Positions 12,208 through 25,010 of a stretch of 64,000 nt of DNA are shown here, piece by piece. Source of the stretch: Asterella californica. Lineage: Eukaryota; Streptophyta; Marchantiopsida; Marchantiales; Aytoniaceae. The stretch is from contig JAYKYS010000005.1 in assembly GCA_036924285.1 (NCBI GenBank), forward strand, positions 21,178,001 through 21,242,000. The letters run 5' to 3'. Below the pieces are notes generated by a model. It was not told where the DNA came from. It saw only the letters and a list, made by a program, of their open reading frames with translations, and ran no database searches. The translations under genes and the position numbers were made by a program. Position 1 is the stretch's first letter. Every line of letters starts with the position of its first letter.

Positions 12208-13900
12208 TTTTCGCTTCCTCTTGCACCACCCGACGCTGCTCTAACTCCTCTCTCCCAACCAAACTCCGCGAAGTCTGTCTTCCTGCCTGTCTAACCACCA
12301 GATCCTTCAATTACCTGCACAAACTCGACTGGTAGATCCTTCGCACTCTACGCCCGCGTCGTCCATTCCCACCATCCCATCCCCTTGCCCTCCTCAGACC
12401 AATATCGACCCGTCAATTCACTACAATCTTTGTTTGTTTCCCACAATCATCCTCCTCCTTTTCCTCCTGCAGCCCTGCTCCTCCCCCGACTTTCTTCGAC
12501 CAAAGAATAACCCCAAAATAATCGACTCATGATCTTCTTTCCTTCCCTCATTTCATTCAACTGACGGCCATGGCGTTGTCGGGACAATCACTCCACCCGC
12601 TGTCGCTTGTGGTTTCCGGTCCTTTGTACCGGCTCACCGGATGTATGGAAAGATTCCTCACGTCCTGAGTATCTATCGCCATGCCTCTTCCCCAGGAGTT
12701 CTCCTTCGTTGCCGCACGTCTGTTGTCCTGTACGGCGCACCATGAACTTCGTTTCCTTCTTCAACAGGAAATTCCTCCTTTACATATGCATAATTTACTG
12801 TGACACAATTTTATTTTCAACTTTATTTCCGTTGTTTCACGTGCCAATCCTTTAGAATCCTTTAAAATCGATCTCATGAAGTATATAAAACAGGTCAAAC
12901 GAAAATGCATACTACCTCTTTCTACCATGCTAGGTAAGCTTCCGTGCACCTCTCATAGGGTACTGAAAACTTTCTATAACCTACTAAAAGTTGATCTCAC
13001 TGCAATGGCATTAGAACCTTGGGGGTCACTCTCATTCTTTTCTAAATAATGTATGATAGAATAAAGGTTTAAATTATATATATATAAGCATAATATATAA
13101 AATAATAGTAACTAATGCAGATAATCTGATATTTATCCATTAATAGTTATGATAGATAAAGATGTGTTAAAATATAAATAATGTATCTACATTGTTAGAA
13201 ATGATTAACAGTAAAAATAAAACCATTCATAAGCATATACAATTTATAGAGTAAACTATGACCATTATATAATTATAATAACCATTAATAATTAATAATT
13301 TACAAAACAGTGAAAAAACTCACCTATGTAACACTTTCATGTTCTGCACTTATCTACATAGTACAAACAAGATAAAACATGTGTACGTATGCATTAGTCA
13401 CGCAAATTCAAGCAAGCTAGGATGAAGTTTCATTATACATTTGTGTTCATGGAGATTACAAATAGACATATAGGTAGATCTTACTGTATCTCGGAATTTT
13501 TTAAAAAAATAAATATATACTTGATCATTACACGCTTGTTTTATATTGTACTACACTGATAAGTTTTTGCAATCTATTACATAAAAGTACCACCACCATA
13601 AAACCTTATTTTTTTCTATGTTTGATGATGTGGGAGAGTTTTATCTCGGACCAACACTTGAAATAGAACATCAAAGCAGCTTTTGGAGAGAAGCTCATAG
13701 AGAACACAGATTCAATGTCGCTATTGAGTCAAGATATCGAGCAAGTGTCTCCAGACACACTCAAGTGAATAGTTTCACCCATTGTCATATTCATTATATT
13801 CTTACGATATGATTGGCTCCTCGTGAATGCAAGCAATGTAGAGCGAGATGAATGCTTAAAACATGTAAATTTGATTGAGAAAATTACGTCAAGTTTGCAA
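12208..13900. other. YIP4 upstream region and AT-rich intergenic DNA
   Basis: 12208-12600 is pyrimidine-rich on the plus strand, so purine-rich in the YIP4 sense, as expected for its 5' leader and promoter. From about 13030 the sequence becomes very AT-rich (many TATATA and TTAATA runs) and I see no gene. Open frames here are short and unsupported. Confidence 0.45.
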
Positions 13901-13924
13901 AACATTATTTATCTTAGGATGTGA

Positions 13925-15260
13925 AAGGTGTATTCAAGAATACATAAGCTATCTGCTTGCGAAAAGTACGTAAGGTCGAGAAACATGAACATCAATGTAC
14001 GAATGTAAACATCTAATCCGAAAATCTTAATCTTTAATCTTTTCATTTATTCAAGATTTACATATAGACTCAATGATCTATTGTATTAAGACAAATTCCT
14101 AAAACTTTGATTTAATGCTATAGCTACGTAGCCTCCAAAAATTGAATCCAACGATACCTAATATGTCTCTTATTGACTCTCGTGGAAAAAGTTAATTCAC
14201 TACTAAGTCCACAACCTTCAAAACTCCAAAATTCTCCAATCTATTTAAGAAAAATCCGTTTCCTATGATACACAAAAAGTCACAAACGAATTTCTACATG
14301 AAGTTACTACTCATCGAAGTATTATAGCCCAAACCTTTACCAACAAGACTAAACTGCACAAGTTTTGTGTGAAGAGCTGAAACTTCACCCGATGTAATAT
14401 CCACACCGCTGCTCTTAATCTCTTGTTTTTGGTCTTGATAGGAAAATTTTGTCAAGTTTTTTCTAATCGTACCACTCGTGCTACCAATTGACTTGCAGAC
14501 AAACAGTTATGATCATTTAAAATCTAAAACTGACTTGAGACTGAAAATTGTGTGAGAACTTGCACAGTTTTGGATCCCATAGCTCAAACTCTACCCAAAA
14601 GTGAAAGAATTGTACGAGTTACCGAGAGCTTCAATCTATCATAAAATCCTTCACTTTGCTCCAAATTTGGTGTTTTTGGTGTCATCGAAAATCTCTTATA
14701 AAGATCTTTTACTAAGCATGGACGGATCTGAGTCTTATATAAATAGTTGTTTTTTTGCTTCTTTCTCCGAGAAAGTTTATGCAATTCCAAAGGTTTCCAA
14801 TCCTCTCGAGATCTAAACTATGCAAGAGCTCGCACACTTTTGGGTTCAGACCTCCCCTTAACACGTACTAGTTCTACAAAAAACTCCAAGATTGCTTGAA
14901 AAGTTCAAACAATTGTAACTTCCTCTCCTTAAGTCAAAACTTTATGTTCTTGATATATATGGAACATGTACCAAGAACATAATATTCTATCCAACGATAC
15001 CAAAAACTCCTGATTCTAATCTTTTGTAGCGACGCTGACATGTCAAGTGACACGTGTGTTTTATTTTCAAGTGGCATGTATGCACGATGACACATATTCT
15101 CAATCTGCAATGACACCTATTCTCAATTCTCAATCTCGGTTCTAATGCTTTGTCAACATCTTTGCTCAATCAGCATTTGTCATATCACCATCTCTCTTTA
15201 GAACTCTGTCTTGTCAATATCTCGGATGTCATGTCAGTCCCTCGGACGTCTCGTCAGCAT
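13925..15260. repeat. Dispersed repeat, copy A (LTR-like)
   Basis: The stretch from about 13925 to 14300 is clearly related to 50390-50770 and 52060-52330. All three share an AAGATTTACA-like start, then strings near AAATTCCTAAAA, AATCGAATCCAAAGGTA, TAATATGTCTC and CTCCAAAATTC in the same order. Further right (15020-15260) it is rich in GACAC and TGTCA words, like 51410-51690 beside copies B and C. I read these as old LTRs or LTR-derived repeats, but exact ends are not visible. Confidence 0.4.
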
Positions 15261-15496
15261 AATGCCGCATGAAATCCAAAAGTGTCAATAACTTGTCGTG
15301 CGCATACACATCGTTACACAACATACATAGTTATCTAAATTACAAAATACATAACAAGCATAGAGTGTCATACACATACACAAGTATACCACAATAGTCT
15401 GAGAACATATGCATAAACACTTTCCAACTAGCAACAGATCACTTACGAATCAAGCCAAACCCACTATATGCTCGTAGAGAATCCAAGTTCTACTCA

Positions 15497-16863
15497 CTAA
15501 GCGCATCTACCATAGCTATGAGCTTGAAAGCTCAACTCGAGAAAAGTGAGTGAGTACAAGCTCCAACTCGAAATATACTTTTTGGTGATCTCAACCAAAG
15601 AAACTTCGCTAATGACCCTAGTGACACTACCAAAACTATCGGCATTAACGGTGCTAACGGCACACTTCACTTCGCACTTGATCGAACTAGCAACTGATAA
15701 AAATGATGTCACAGCTCTCGTGTGCATACAAATCACTACACAACATGTAACAAATGTCCTTGATGATGTCCATGTAACCTTTTCATCCTCCCAAGCAATA
15801 ACCTCTCGTTGCAAAGACTCTGCAAAGTCCATGCATTCTTCTCGTTGATGGTTAGTACCATCAACACATACATTGATGTACTCGAGTTGGTTTGGGTACA
15901 AGCTCCATCTCAGTCGATGATCTCTTATCCTCCAACCTAATAATATTAGCTTGCAGATCTTGCATCTTTTGCCGTAGGTCCTCGATGGTTAGAACCTCAT
16001 CCTCTACAATCACAACTGGAGGTTGAACCTCATATACTACCCAAATTGATGTGATAGTAACTGATACATGTGTCAACCTTGTAACATTTTCTCTTGTATG
16101 TCTCCATTTAGCAAGAAGCTCAATTGCTTCATGCACAACCTCTCAGTTTCTTGTCAATCCTTCTTCTTTCTCTCCATCCTCCAGAAGTAATCCCAACCAT
16201 TCTTGCCATGATTCATCAGCAGCTTGAAGAAGAAACTTTGGCTTGTATGTCTCCAAGGTTAAATTATCCACCCGAGATAGTTTACAACCCATTTTAACAA
16301 CTCTATGGGTTGTAAACTTTTGTTAGATCGATCGACCCATCCCAAAAATGATTTCTTGGTTACTTGATCTGAGTTTCCCAAGAAATATTCCTCCATCAAC
16401 GCTTGTGAAAACGGATCCCAGTTCCTCCCAAAACGCTTTGTTGTACTCTTCACATACTCTCTTATCTCAAGCACCGCAACGAGTTTGAATGTCTTGATCA
16501 TATCTTTCTCCGATACTTGTTTTGAATCTCTCTTCGTCTTGTCACTCCCATCAAATAGATCGAGCTTGTCGATCATCTTCAAAGCACTTTCATCCTCAAA
16601 GCCTCCTTTTGTTTGTTTCTTTGCTCTTGTCACAAAAACAAAGTGAAGGCTTGAAACATCCATGTAGTTGTTGCATCCACTTGCACCTCCAATATCCCTT
16701 CTGACGTGTTCATCATGTCCATAGTCATGGCTCGTCCTTTTCTCTCATGATCGCAATTTTCTACATATCTCTCATCACAGGTCCGCATCATCTTCTCGAA
16801 CAATCGTATCCACTTCATCCTCGTCCATGATTGTTGATCTTCCTCTTCTAAGTTCCAACACAT
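15497..16863 (-). pseudogene. Ty3/gypsy-type gag remnant
   Basis: Broken gag-like coding sequence in several minus-strand frames. 16663-16259 holds the best block: KMIDKLDLFDGSD, VLEIREYVKSTTKRFGRNWD, FSQALMEEYFLGN and VTKKSFLGWVDR, the layout of plant gypsy capsid regions. 16136-15861 is a helical linker (IEDLRQKMQDLQANIIRLED). 15901 onward has a zinc-knuckle-like VCVDGTNHQREEC, whose first Cys of the usual CX2C is missing, followed by IAWEDEKVTW. Frames shift between blocks and no pol follows. Just upstream (plus coordinates near 17041-17048) the minus strand reads TATATAAA, a likely LTR TATA box. Decayed element, not a host gene. Confidence 0.6.
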
Positions 16864-17790
16864 AAAATCTCCATCCTAGATCTTCACTTTGAGTTCACCA
16901 CCATATCGTATCAAATTTTACGTGAAGGTCTTTCAAGAAAGTGTGAGGTTCTTGGCTGTGGAGATATCGTGTGCTGAACAAAGATAAGAAAGAGAAAAAC
17001 AACCATGAGAACAAGCTTCGCAAGATATACCAACTCTCACTTTATATACACTCTTGTTTCTTTGGCTCTATGAATATGAAACTGAGAAACAGACATGAAT
17101 AGTCGGTAATCTACATCCAACCTTCTAAAATAGGTCTCTCGATCTCAACCTAGATCCAAAACTACCGAAGCATAGCTCAAAGCAAAGGAAACACCCCTTT
17201 GCTAACAACAAGCTTTGCACCAATATAGCACGATTCAAGCTAGATCCAAACAACACACATGTACAAGCCCTTAGCTAAAACTAGCTATCACAAGCCGTAC
17301 ACAATCAACTAGAACTCTAACGAATCCAAAAAGACAAAAACTGTAGCGAAAGAACCGAAAAAGATCTATCTTGGAACTTTCTTCTTTCTCCAAACGGTCT
17401 TTAGATGTCGACAAGGTTTTCCTTCTTGACTCCGTTGGCTCCAGAACCTTCATATCCGACACCCAACACCCAAGATATGAATAATTTTTGATAGTAGATG
17501 ACTGAAATCTTAAAACCTCCTCTTTGTGGCTTAAAACCACGCACACCGTCCAAACGAATAGCCTGATCCGTGATCTATCTTTCCGAAATGAAACAAACGA
17601 AGTGCATTTGGGAACTTAACAATGAGCTCTACCACTTGGTGCAATCAAAATCAAAATCCGAAATAGATCAAAAAGTCGTTATTTCTCTTCTTGAACGTCT
17701 TTGGAGCAAAACTACAAAACTTCAAATATGATTTCAAGTAGGAGTCAGTCCACGACGCGGCAACGTGATGACACCTATATTCGTCGTTGT
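16864..17790 (-). other. Probable LTR/leader region of the minus-strand gypsy remnant
   Basis: No gene. In the minus sense this stretch precedes the gag remnant and holds a TATATAAA box (plus 17048-17041) about 180 bp upstream of the first gag-like frame, and a degenerate TTTGATACGATATGG string (around 16900) where a tRNA-Met primer site could have been. The assignment as LTR rests on position and these weak motifs. Confidence 0.3.
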
Positions 17791-17799
17791 CTTCAATCT

Positions 17800-19990
17800 A
17801 GCTGAGTGTATTGAGCTCAACATGACTAAGGAGAAGGTGGTGGTTGCTGGCTTTAGCAGTATGGATGGCTCTTACACTTCGAGTGCATCTACTTCTTCTC
17901 AAGGGCCTTAGTCTATGCATCAGCGTGGTCAGAAGGATCAAAAAGACGGACATCCGTGACCTCAAGGAGTATCTGGAGGTTCTAGTGGACATAAGCTCTT
18001 ATAGTCATTCTCTGGACTTGTGTTGGTGACCACATCAAAGGGATTTTCCTGAGCGATAAGGTACATCTAGGACGTCTCAAGTGATGCAACGATAGTGTGA
18101 TCACAGTCACAAACATGATCACACTAGTGACCAATGTTTTGATCTTCATCCAGAATTGCGTGGAGAGAAAGCTACCATTATGAGTCGAGGAGTAGAAGCT
18201 CAAAGAGGTTGTGGAGGTCGCATTGGTAGTAGAGGTCCAGCACCTAGTAGAGGGCATGGTGCTCACATTGTTGATCTTACTTCAGATGCTACTATGGCTA
18301 CTCGGATTCCGTAGTTGGAGCAATAGATAGCTAGTATGGCTATTGCTCAATCGATATCTGGTTCGGAGGCGGGTGTCTCCACATCTTATGGAGGAGAACC
18401 AGATCCACATGAGTTTATTTGCAATGTAGTGTAGATAGATGCATCAGTGGCGATTACTCGGAGAGCAGCACGTACTCTAGAGCCCCAAGGAGCATCAGTG
18501 GAGTTGGATCCATGAAGAGATGAGGTTAGTAGACGGACTAGGCTTCTTTAGTCATTTACATTATCATATGTGCTTAAGACCTCTGTTATGATTCTTGGTC
18601 ATTCTACTAATGGTGTAGATTAGTTAGGTGCACAGACATCACACATCAGAGATGAGTCAGCTATCAAGATCCACAGATGCAGAGCACGACACAATGTTGA
18701 GAACGATCACGTCTATCTTGCAGGCTTCTTTATTTTCAGCCACGGATATGAGGACGTTGGGAGTCAACCTAGCCTCAGTTTTTCGAATAGCAGCCACTCT
18801 TTATGAGAACGAGGTGTTGTGACATCTAGTACGAAGGTGAGTGATGATGATTTGGTAGACCGGTCTATAGACTCGAGGACACCAGTGACGTATGACAAGC
18901 GATGGTTGCTAGAATGGACGAGCTACCAGCTAGACAGACGATTGAGTGTGCTATGTTGACACCAGATGTGGTGTTGTCGGACAACACCAACTGTGTCTTT
19001 TGTATAGTTATGCTTTCTGGGCAGGTGTGTAGATCATAGAGAGTCTTGTTGGACTAGAACGCTACCCTTGATGTTAGAGAAGGTAACAACTATTGCTATG
19101 GGTCTACGTAAGGCTGATATAGAGTGGTGTCCATTCTAGATTCAGACATCTCTTGGAGGATCGACGAGGTCGATCACATACATGACATCTCAAGAATTGA
19201 TAGTAAGAGTTCAGCCAGATCACTTGATAGATGGCTTCTGAGATCCACGGATGTGGAGCACGACACATTGTTGAGAGCGATCATGCCTATCTTGCAGGCT
19301 CCTCTATTTTCAACCACGGATATGAGGATGTTGGGAGCAACCTAGCCTCAGTTTTTTTGATAACAATCACTCTTTGTGAGAAGAGGGTGTTGTGACCTCT
19401 AGTACGAAGGTGAGTGATGATGATTTGGTAGATCGGTCTATAGACTCGAGGACACCAGTGACATATGACAAGCGATGATTGGTAGAATGGACGAGCTACC
19501 AGCTAGACCGACGATTGAGTGTGCTAGGTTGACACCGGATGTGGTGTTGTTGGATGACACCAACGGTGTCTTTTGCATAGTTACGTCTTCTAAGCAGGTG
19601 TATAGATCACAGAAAGTCTTGTTGGACTGTAACGCTGCCCTTGATGTTAGAGAATGTAGCAACTATTGCTATGGTCTATGTAAGGCTGATATAGAGTGGT
19701 GTCCATTCTAGATTCAGACATCTCTCGAAGGATCAACGAGGTCGATCACATACATGACATGTCAAAAATTGATAGTTAGAGTTCAGCCGGACCATTCTAC
19801 AAATGGCTCGATGGTGAAAGCCAATGCCATTCTGACGGATGTAGAGTCTTATGACATGTTGGTTGGTGGGACCGTTATCGTATAACGTGTTTTTCTGTCT
19901 AGGAATACACGGGGTATATGACTGTGCAGAGGTATGTGGATTGACAAGGTTGGATCTAGATCTGGATGTTTCCACTCAAATGTTTCACTA
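17800..19990 (+). pseudogene. Decayed retroelement gag/protease region containing a tandem duplication
   Basis: Plus-strand coding remnants with many stops and frame changes. 18185-18420 reads as an Arg/Gly-rich then Thr/Ser-rich gag-like tail (GRIGSRGPAPSRGHGAHIVD). 19475-19860 reads MDELPARPTIECARLTPDVV, then CNAALDVREC, then IVRVQPDHSTNGSMVKANAI and ESYDMLVGG, which resembles the region around an aspartic protease of gypsy-like elements. A segment of about 560 bp occurs twice in tandem (about 18668-19225 and 19242-19797, offset 574 bp), both copies broken. No intact protease motif is seen. Confidence 0.5.
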
Positions 19991-22310
19991 TTTACTCTTC
20001 TAGCCTGAGTGACCTTGTATCCGCTCGTCTCAAGTTTAAAGCTTGTTACGATCCAAGGTTACGTATAGGTTGCATAAACTTGTGTTACAAACAGATCTTT
20101 TGTATTTTAACTAAAAATACTCAGATCTGTATTATCTAACTGAAGTTATTCATCTATATCACTGGAAGCCTGACTTCTGAATAGCTCCCCAGCGACGCTA
20201 ACTGGCCATCAATCCAACTATCACAACTTCATAGTACAATCAGAAGATACTAAGATCACTCAATCAACTTGATAGAGTATCGATACAACTTGCTGTACAC
20301 CCTGGTCTATCAAGTATTCCAGCAAGGTAAAACATGCATACTCTAAAACACTATTCAGATCTCAATATAGCATCAACGGCGGTAGTACCTGGCAGCTCCG
20401 AGAACCCAAACAGCGGCTTAAGACTCACGGTGGCTCCGTTCTCCTTCATCACCAAGAGCTGAAATCAGCCCCACACCTTCCAATGTCGAGTTGTATGCAG
20501 GTATGGCAGTTTTAGCAACAAACTCCTCTCCAAATTGCTCGAAAATGATCAAATTGACAATAGATGATACCGAAAAATCCGAAACTGCTAATAACAGAAG
20601 TATTTTCGAACTTTGAGACCTCAGTCCTTCCAAACCACTTGACCAATGATGATCAAACTTCACAAGAAGCTTGATTGGACCTTTCACTCCTACCCTGAAC
20701 AATTTTCAGGTCGAAATCTCAAACCAATTCTCAGATATGGATCAAACCGTAATCTGTGCTAATTTCAGAGCTTTACAGACCCATGTACATTTGATCCAAG
20801 ATTCTGAACAAACTACTCGACCATTTGAGGTGAAACTTCCCAAGTATCTTACTGATAAGACATTCTTCAATCCTGGAAAGTTTCACTCAGAAATTCGACT
20901 CAGATCTTAAGCAATAGCAAACTATCCATGGCTATCACAGTTTGCTATCCCCGCCTTATCCCATCTGCACTTCTCAACTTCAATCGGTCGGTTCAGAATC
21001 CAAATCGATCAAGAACCTGACGAAATTGATATCAAAATGACCAGCACGTCGTCAGCTCTCCAACCCAACAGACAACTCCTCAAAACTCCTCGCGAGTCTC
21101 TCGGAACAACCAGAAACGTAGCAGTAGGTACGAATTTCACCCCCCTCCACTCAATCGATCATAACGCGCTCATACTTTCATCAAATCGATCGATTCTTCA
21201 ACCCAGATTGTAGCCCCGGTTGAGAGCTCTCCAACCATACCCTTCGTTTCGCGAATGGACCTCTGAAGCCTCCAGAAACCACAGAAACGTCGCGAGGATC
21301 AGCTAGAACACCATTGGTCCAAAAGTGGACCAATAAGAGCAAAAAGAACTTTACTTTTTGTCTTTTCTCCTCTTAACTTTTCCCTTAGAACGAATTTTTA
21401 CTCTCCAAGGAGACACAAGACATCAACAACACTCTAAGACCTCCGAAAATCCTTCAAATATGTCGATGGATTCTTCGCGGTCCGTAACTACATAGAAGCG
21501 CTCAACCAGAATGAAACCAGTGAGCCGCAGACTAATACAACGTCAATATTACAACTTGGAAACGTTCTACAATAAAAGGTATGACAAAAAGAAACGGTGA
21601 AGCTATCACTCGATTGTAATATTCTTGCCCGAAGTTTCTCACGATCCAAGCCCCATGATTGATCTTCGGTCTGCAATGACACCGGACATCGACCCAAAGA
21701 TTGAAAGGAACGTTCGATGGATAGTTGAGATCCATTGTTCCTCACAACAAAATGTACACCGTCATATCTCAAGTCTCTCCGTATGTTACGATTGGAAGGA
21801 TCACCGGAAGCTGTAACTCCATCACCCTCCCCATGAACTCATCACCAAAGTACGCAACTAACCACTGTCAAAAATGATCGCGGTGGATGCAATGAAGCTT
21901 GATGTGAAACGGATTCGAGAAAGGAAGATCCGGAGCCGGTAACACACCTCCGTCCATAACCACCACTCTTGCAGTTCCTCACTCCTCCATGCAGATCACC
22001 GAGAACCCTTACGAATCACCAGTTGAGAGAGAATGCTGTATGAACCTTCGACCCATCATTTTATACACAAATGCGGCGACAAGGACCACTAAAGTGAACG
22101 CGCACAGATTGATGACTTGGCACGTTCCTCTACCGTGCGATCACTTAAACAGATAATCACAAACGTGGCACTCATCACACCGTTCGGCAAGTTACGCGAT
22201 ACGGTTCACGAAACACGGAAAAGAAACACAACATAGGTTACACATGAATTTCACACAGGAGCCGAACCACAACACGACACCGTGTTGTATCTCATGGGTT
22301 TCACAATTGA
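19991..22310. other. Gene-free stretch
   Basis: About 2.3 kb with no recognisable coding. It is moderately AC-rich and may be LTR or leader DNA of a neighbouring element. It ends at two perfect hairpins (22269-22288 and 22312-22337), listed separately. Confidence 0.35.
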
Positions 22311-22337
22311 ATATTGGGAGGAGACTACCTCCCAATA
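22269..22337. repeat. Two adjacent perfect hairpins
   Basis: ACAACACG (22269-22276) and CGTGTTGT (22281-22288) form an 8-bp stem with a 4-nt loop. Then TATTGGGAGG (22312-22321) and CCTCCCAATA (22328-22337) form a 10-bp stem with a 6-nt loop. They may mark a retroelement LTR edge. Confidence 0.8.
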
Positions 22338-24050
22338 GACCAGGATGACAGTCCGGAACGTGTGAGCCGCTTACTAGTAAAGTTTAAAAGAAGAGTTAGT
22401 GCAGTCCAGTCAAGGACTATGACAACATACAATTTAATTGTCACTTGATCCAATGAGTTATTAGAGGGTAATGCATAGAGATACCCACCGATACTAGAAA
22501 AGATGGAGATCTTACCTAGTATGAGGGGTAGTTTTTTCGACTTTGGATGTTTCATTTTGTAGTGCGAGTGGAGACTTACAATAGTATGCTGACCAGTTGA
22601 TACAAGAGGCTTGGAAGGAAGCTTTTGTATTGCAAGTGGAGGAGTTGAGTGATGCTCTGACCACTGGACTTGTCACTTTGTCGTCTTTGGATATCACACT
22701 CATTGTTTGACAATATCCTCAAGAGGGGGTGTGTGTTGGATCAGCACTAGTTTGACAACGGTGTTGTAGGTCGACATATGAGTACAATGATACTTGTATG
22801 TGGAGAGAGATGAGACAGCAAGACGAGTCTCCTTGCGTCATGTGACACGATTGTTATAGAGATATCTTGATCTAATGTTGATGTCAGCAATTCAAAGGTA
22901 CCAGTAGACGTTACAGTCATATATTTTGCTGTTGAGGATGCATGACTTAATACAATTCAGCTTTGTGCATTTGGTGATTACGAGTTGACCATGTCAAGAC
23001 CATACACGTGCAGGGACATTATAGGGTCTATAGGATCTATGGTCTAGAATGTTCTGAGAGATGATGTTGTTTCTTTGACATCTTCAGATTCATCAAACAT
23101 GTTCTCCAACATACATATTGGAGAATGTGTCATTGTTGAGTGACATTTGTCCACGGATGATGACGAGTGTACATCAAATGCGGTCATGGATTGAATAGGT
23201 TGTTTTGTTAGATACAGCGAGAGTGAGATCTAGTGCACATCATCCACGGTTGTGATGGACGAACTTGTTATCTAAGGAGTTGTTGAGGTGGGTATACGAT
23301 GTAGTTCGACGTCCATCACACCTTAGAGTGGATAACATCTTGGATTTAGGACGACAATCCCAAATAGTGAGAGTCGTTGACAAGTCACGCATGGCCTTGA
23401 TGAATCTAGTGAGACAACTTATAGCGGCATTGTCTACACTTGTGAGCTTTTTTGGTCCTCATGCATACAAAGAGGGAGGCCTTGGACTAGTATGAGATGC
23501 TATTTGTAGGTGTTGGTGGAGCAGAACGCTGATGAGAGAAAGCATACGATGAGATTTCTTACAAGTACGACGATTGTGCTTTCGGTGTCAAAGAGAACAC
23601 GTCGTCATGTGTTGGATCAAGTAATGGACTTGAACTACTTGACCTAGATTGTGAGCCTTGGTTTGACTGAGCATCATCGGATGCGATCGACAGATATTAT
23701 TGCTCAGTCTACCGAGACTGATAGAGACAAAGGCTGTGGGTGAGACAAAAAGAGATCGTCATCCATTGATATCGTGATATATGATGAGAGATTATTTTGA
23801 GGTTGCAGCTAAGGCTGCTGAGGTCGTGCGTGCGACCACGGTTGAGTTCGTTGATGATGAGCATGATAAGCTTACTCATGATGTTGCTATCAATTGTTTT
23901 GTCCTCTATCTCTGGTGTGATGATAGAAGATACTTGGGAGCCTGAGATTATAGCCAAGCTTATAAGATGAGAGATACGGAAAATACACAGTCTCTTGGGA
24001 GGTTACAAGAACTATTTTGCTTTCAGTATGAAAGATCTGGGTTTCTTGAA
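22338..24050 (+). pseudogene. Decayed retroelement coding, unassigned part
   Basis: Plus-strand open fragments such as LIQEAWKEAFVLQVEELSDA (near 22595-22655), a block at 23265-23495 with SKELLRWVYDVVRRP and LVSFFGPHAYKEGGLGLV, and VEFVDDEHDKLTHDVAINCF (near 23840-23900). They lie in the same orientation as the reverse-transcriptase remnant that follows and are broken by stops. I do not recognise the domains; position suggests they belong to the same or a nested element. Confidence 0.3.
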
Positions 24051-24099
24051 GAGATCAGTTATACGGATTGAATTGGCTAGTGACACGCCAATCTTTCGA

Positions 24100-25010
24100 C
24101 GTCTTTATAGATATAGTGATATGGAGAGAGCATTGATCTAGAGTCAGACTCATGACTTGTTTGAGGTTGGTTTGGTGGAGATATCTTGTGGAGAGTATGT
24201 ATATGTCATTGTTATGTCAATCAAGAAAGATATGTATGACATCTACACTGATAGACGGATTTGTGGAGACTATTGTCTTATCAATCAGTAGACAAAGTCC
24301 GATAAGTATGCCATGTCTACACCGGAGGAGATCTTTGATGCGGTTGGGCATGCAAAGGTCTTCAGTACGTTGGAACTTGAGCAGGATACCATCAGTTGGT
24401 CGATCACATAGGAGGACAAGACCAAGACAACATTCTAAGGGATTGATCTTCACGACCAAGATTGTTTGTATCAATGACGATTCTTATCATTTGGCTTGAA
24501 GAACGGACATGCTGAGTTTTAGAGGGTTATGGACAGAATCCTAGTATGATTAGATTTTGTTTGGTGTTACATTGATGACATCTTATTCTATAGTGCTCCA
24601 ATGGAGTAGCACGAGAGATATTTAAAGTTGGTGTTTGAGAGGTTGAGAGCTCATGGTTTGAAGTTGCATCTTGAGAAATGTAAGTTCTTCCAAGATCAAG
24701 TGGAGTATCTTGTTCACACTCTCTCCTCAGAGGATTGGGTTGGTACATCAAACAAAGGTTGAAGCGATTATACGCATTTCATGTCCTACAAATGTGAGTC
24801 GAGTTCAAGCATTTGTTGGTTTAGTGAATTTCTATCGTCGGTATGTGAATGGATTCAGTGCAATTGCAAAGCTTTTGACCAAGTTAAAAAAGATGGACAA
24901 AGAGTGGTAGTGGGTAGATGAGCAGGAGCGAGCTTTTCTAGAGCTCAAGGATAAGTTGACATCTGCTCTCATCTTGAAGAGGCCTATTGAAGATATATGA
25001 AATGTTCTTT
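24100..25010 (+). pseudogene. Ty3/gypsy reverse transcriptase remnant
   Basis: RT of an LTR retrotransposon, inactivated. Visible in order: YTDRRICGDYCLINQ (equivalent of the conserved R-x-C-x-DYR-x-LN block), GLKNGHAEF-RVMD, the catalytic box CYIDDILFYS (24565-24594), RLRAHGLKLHLEKCKFF, then QAFVGLVNFYRRYVNGFSAI (about 24808-24870) and, after a stop, EQERAFLELKDKLTSALI, the start of the RNase H-side connection. At least six in-frame stops and two or more frameshifts interrupt it. The connection region ends abruptly near 25000 with AT-rich unrelated DNA, suggesting truncation or a later insertion. Confidence 0.8.
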
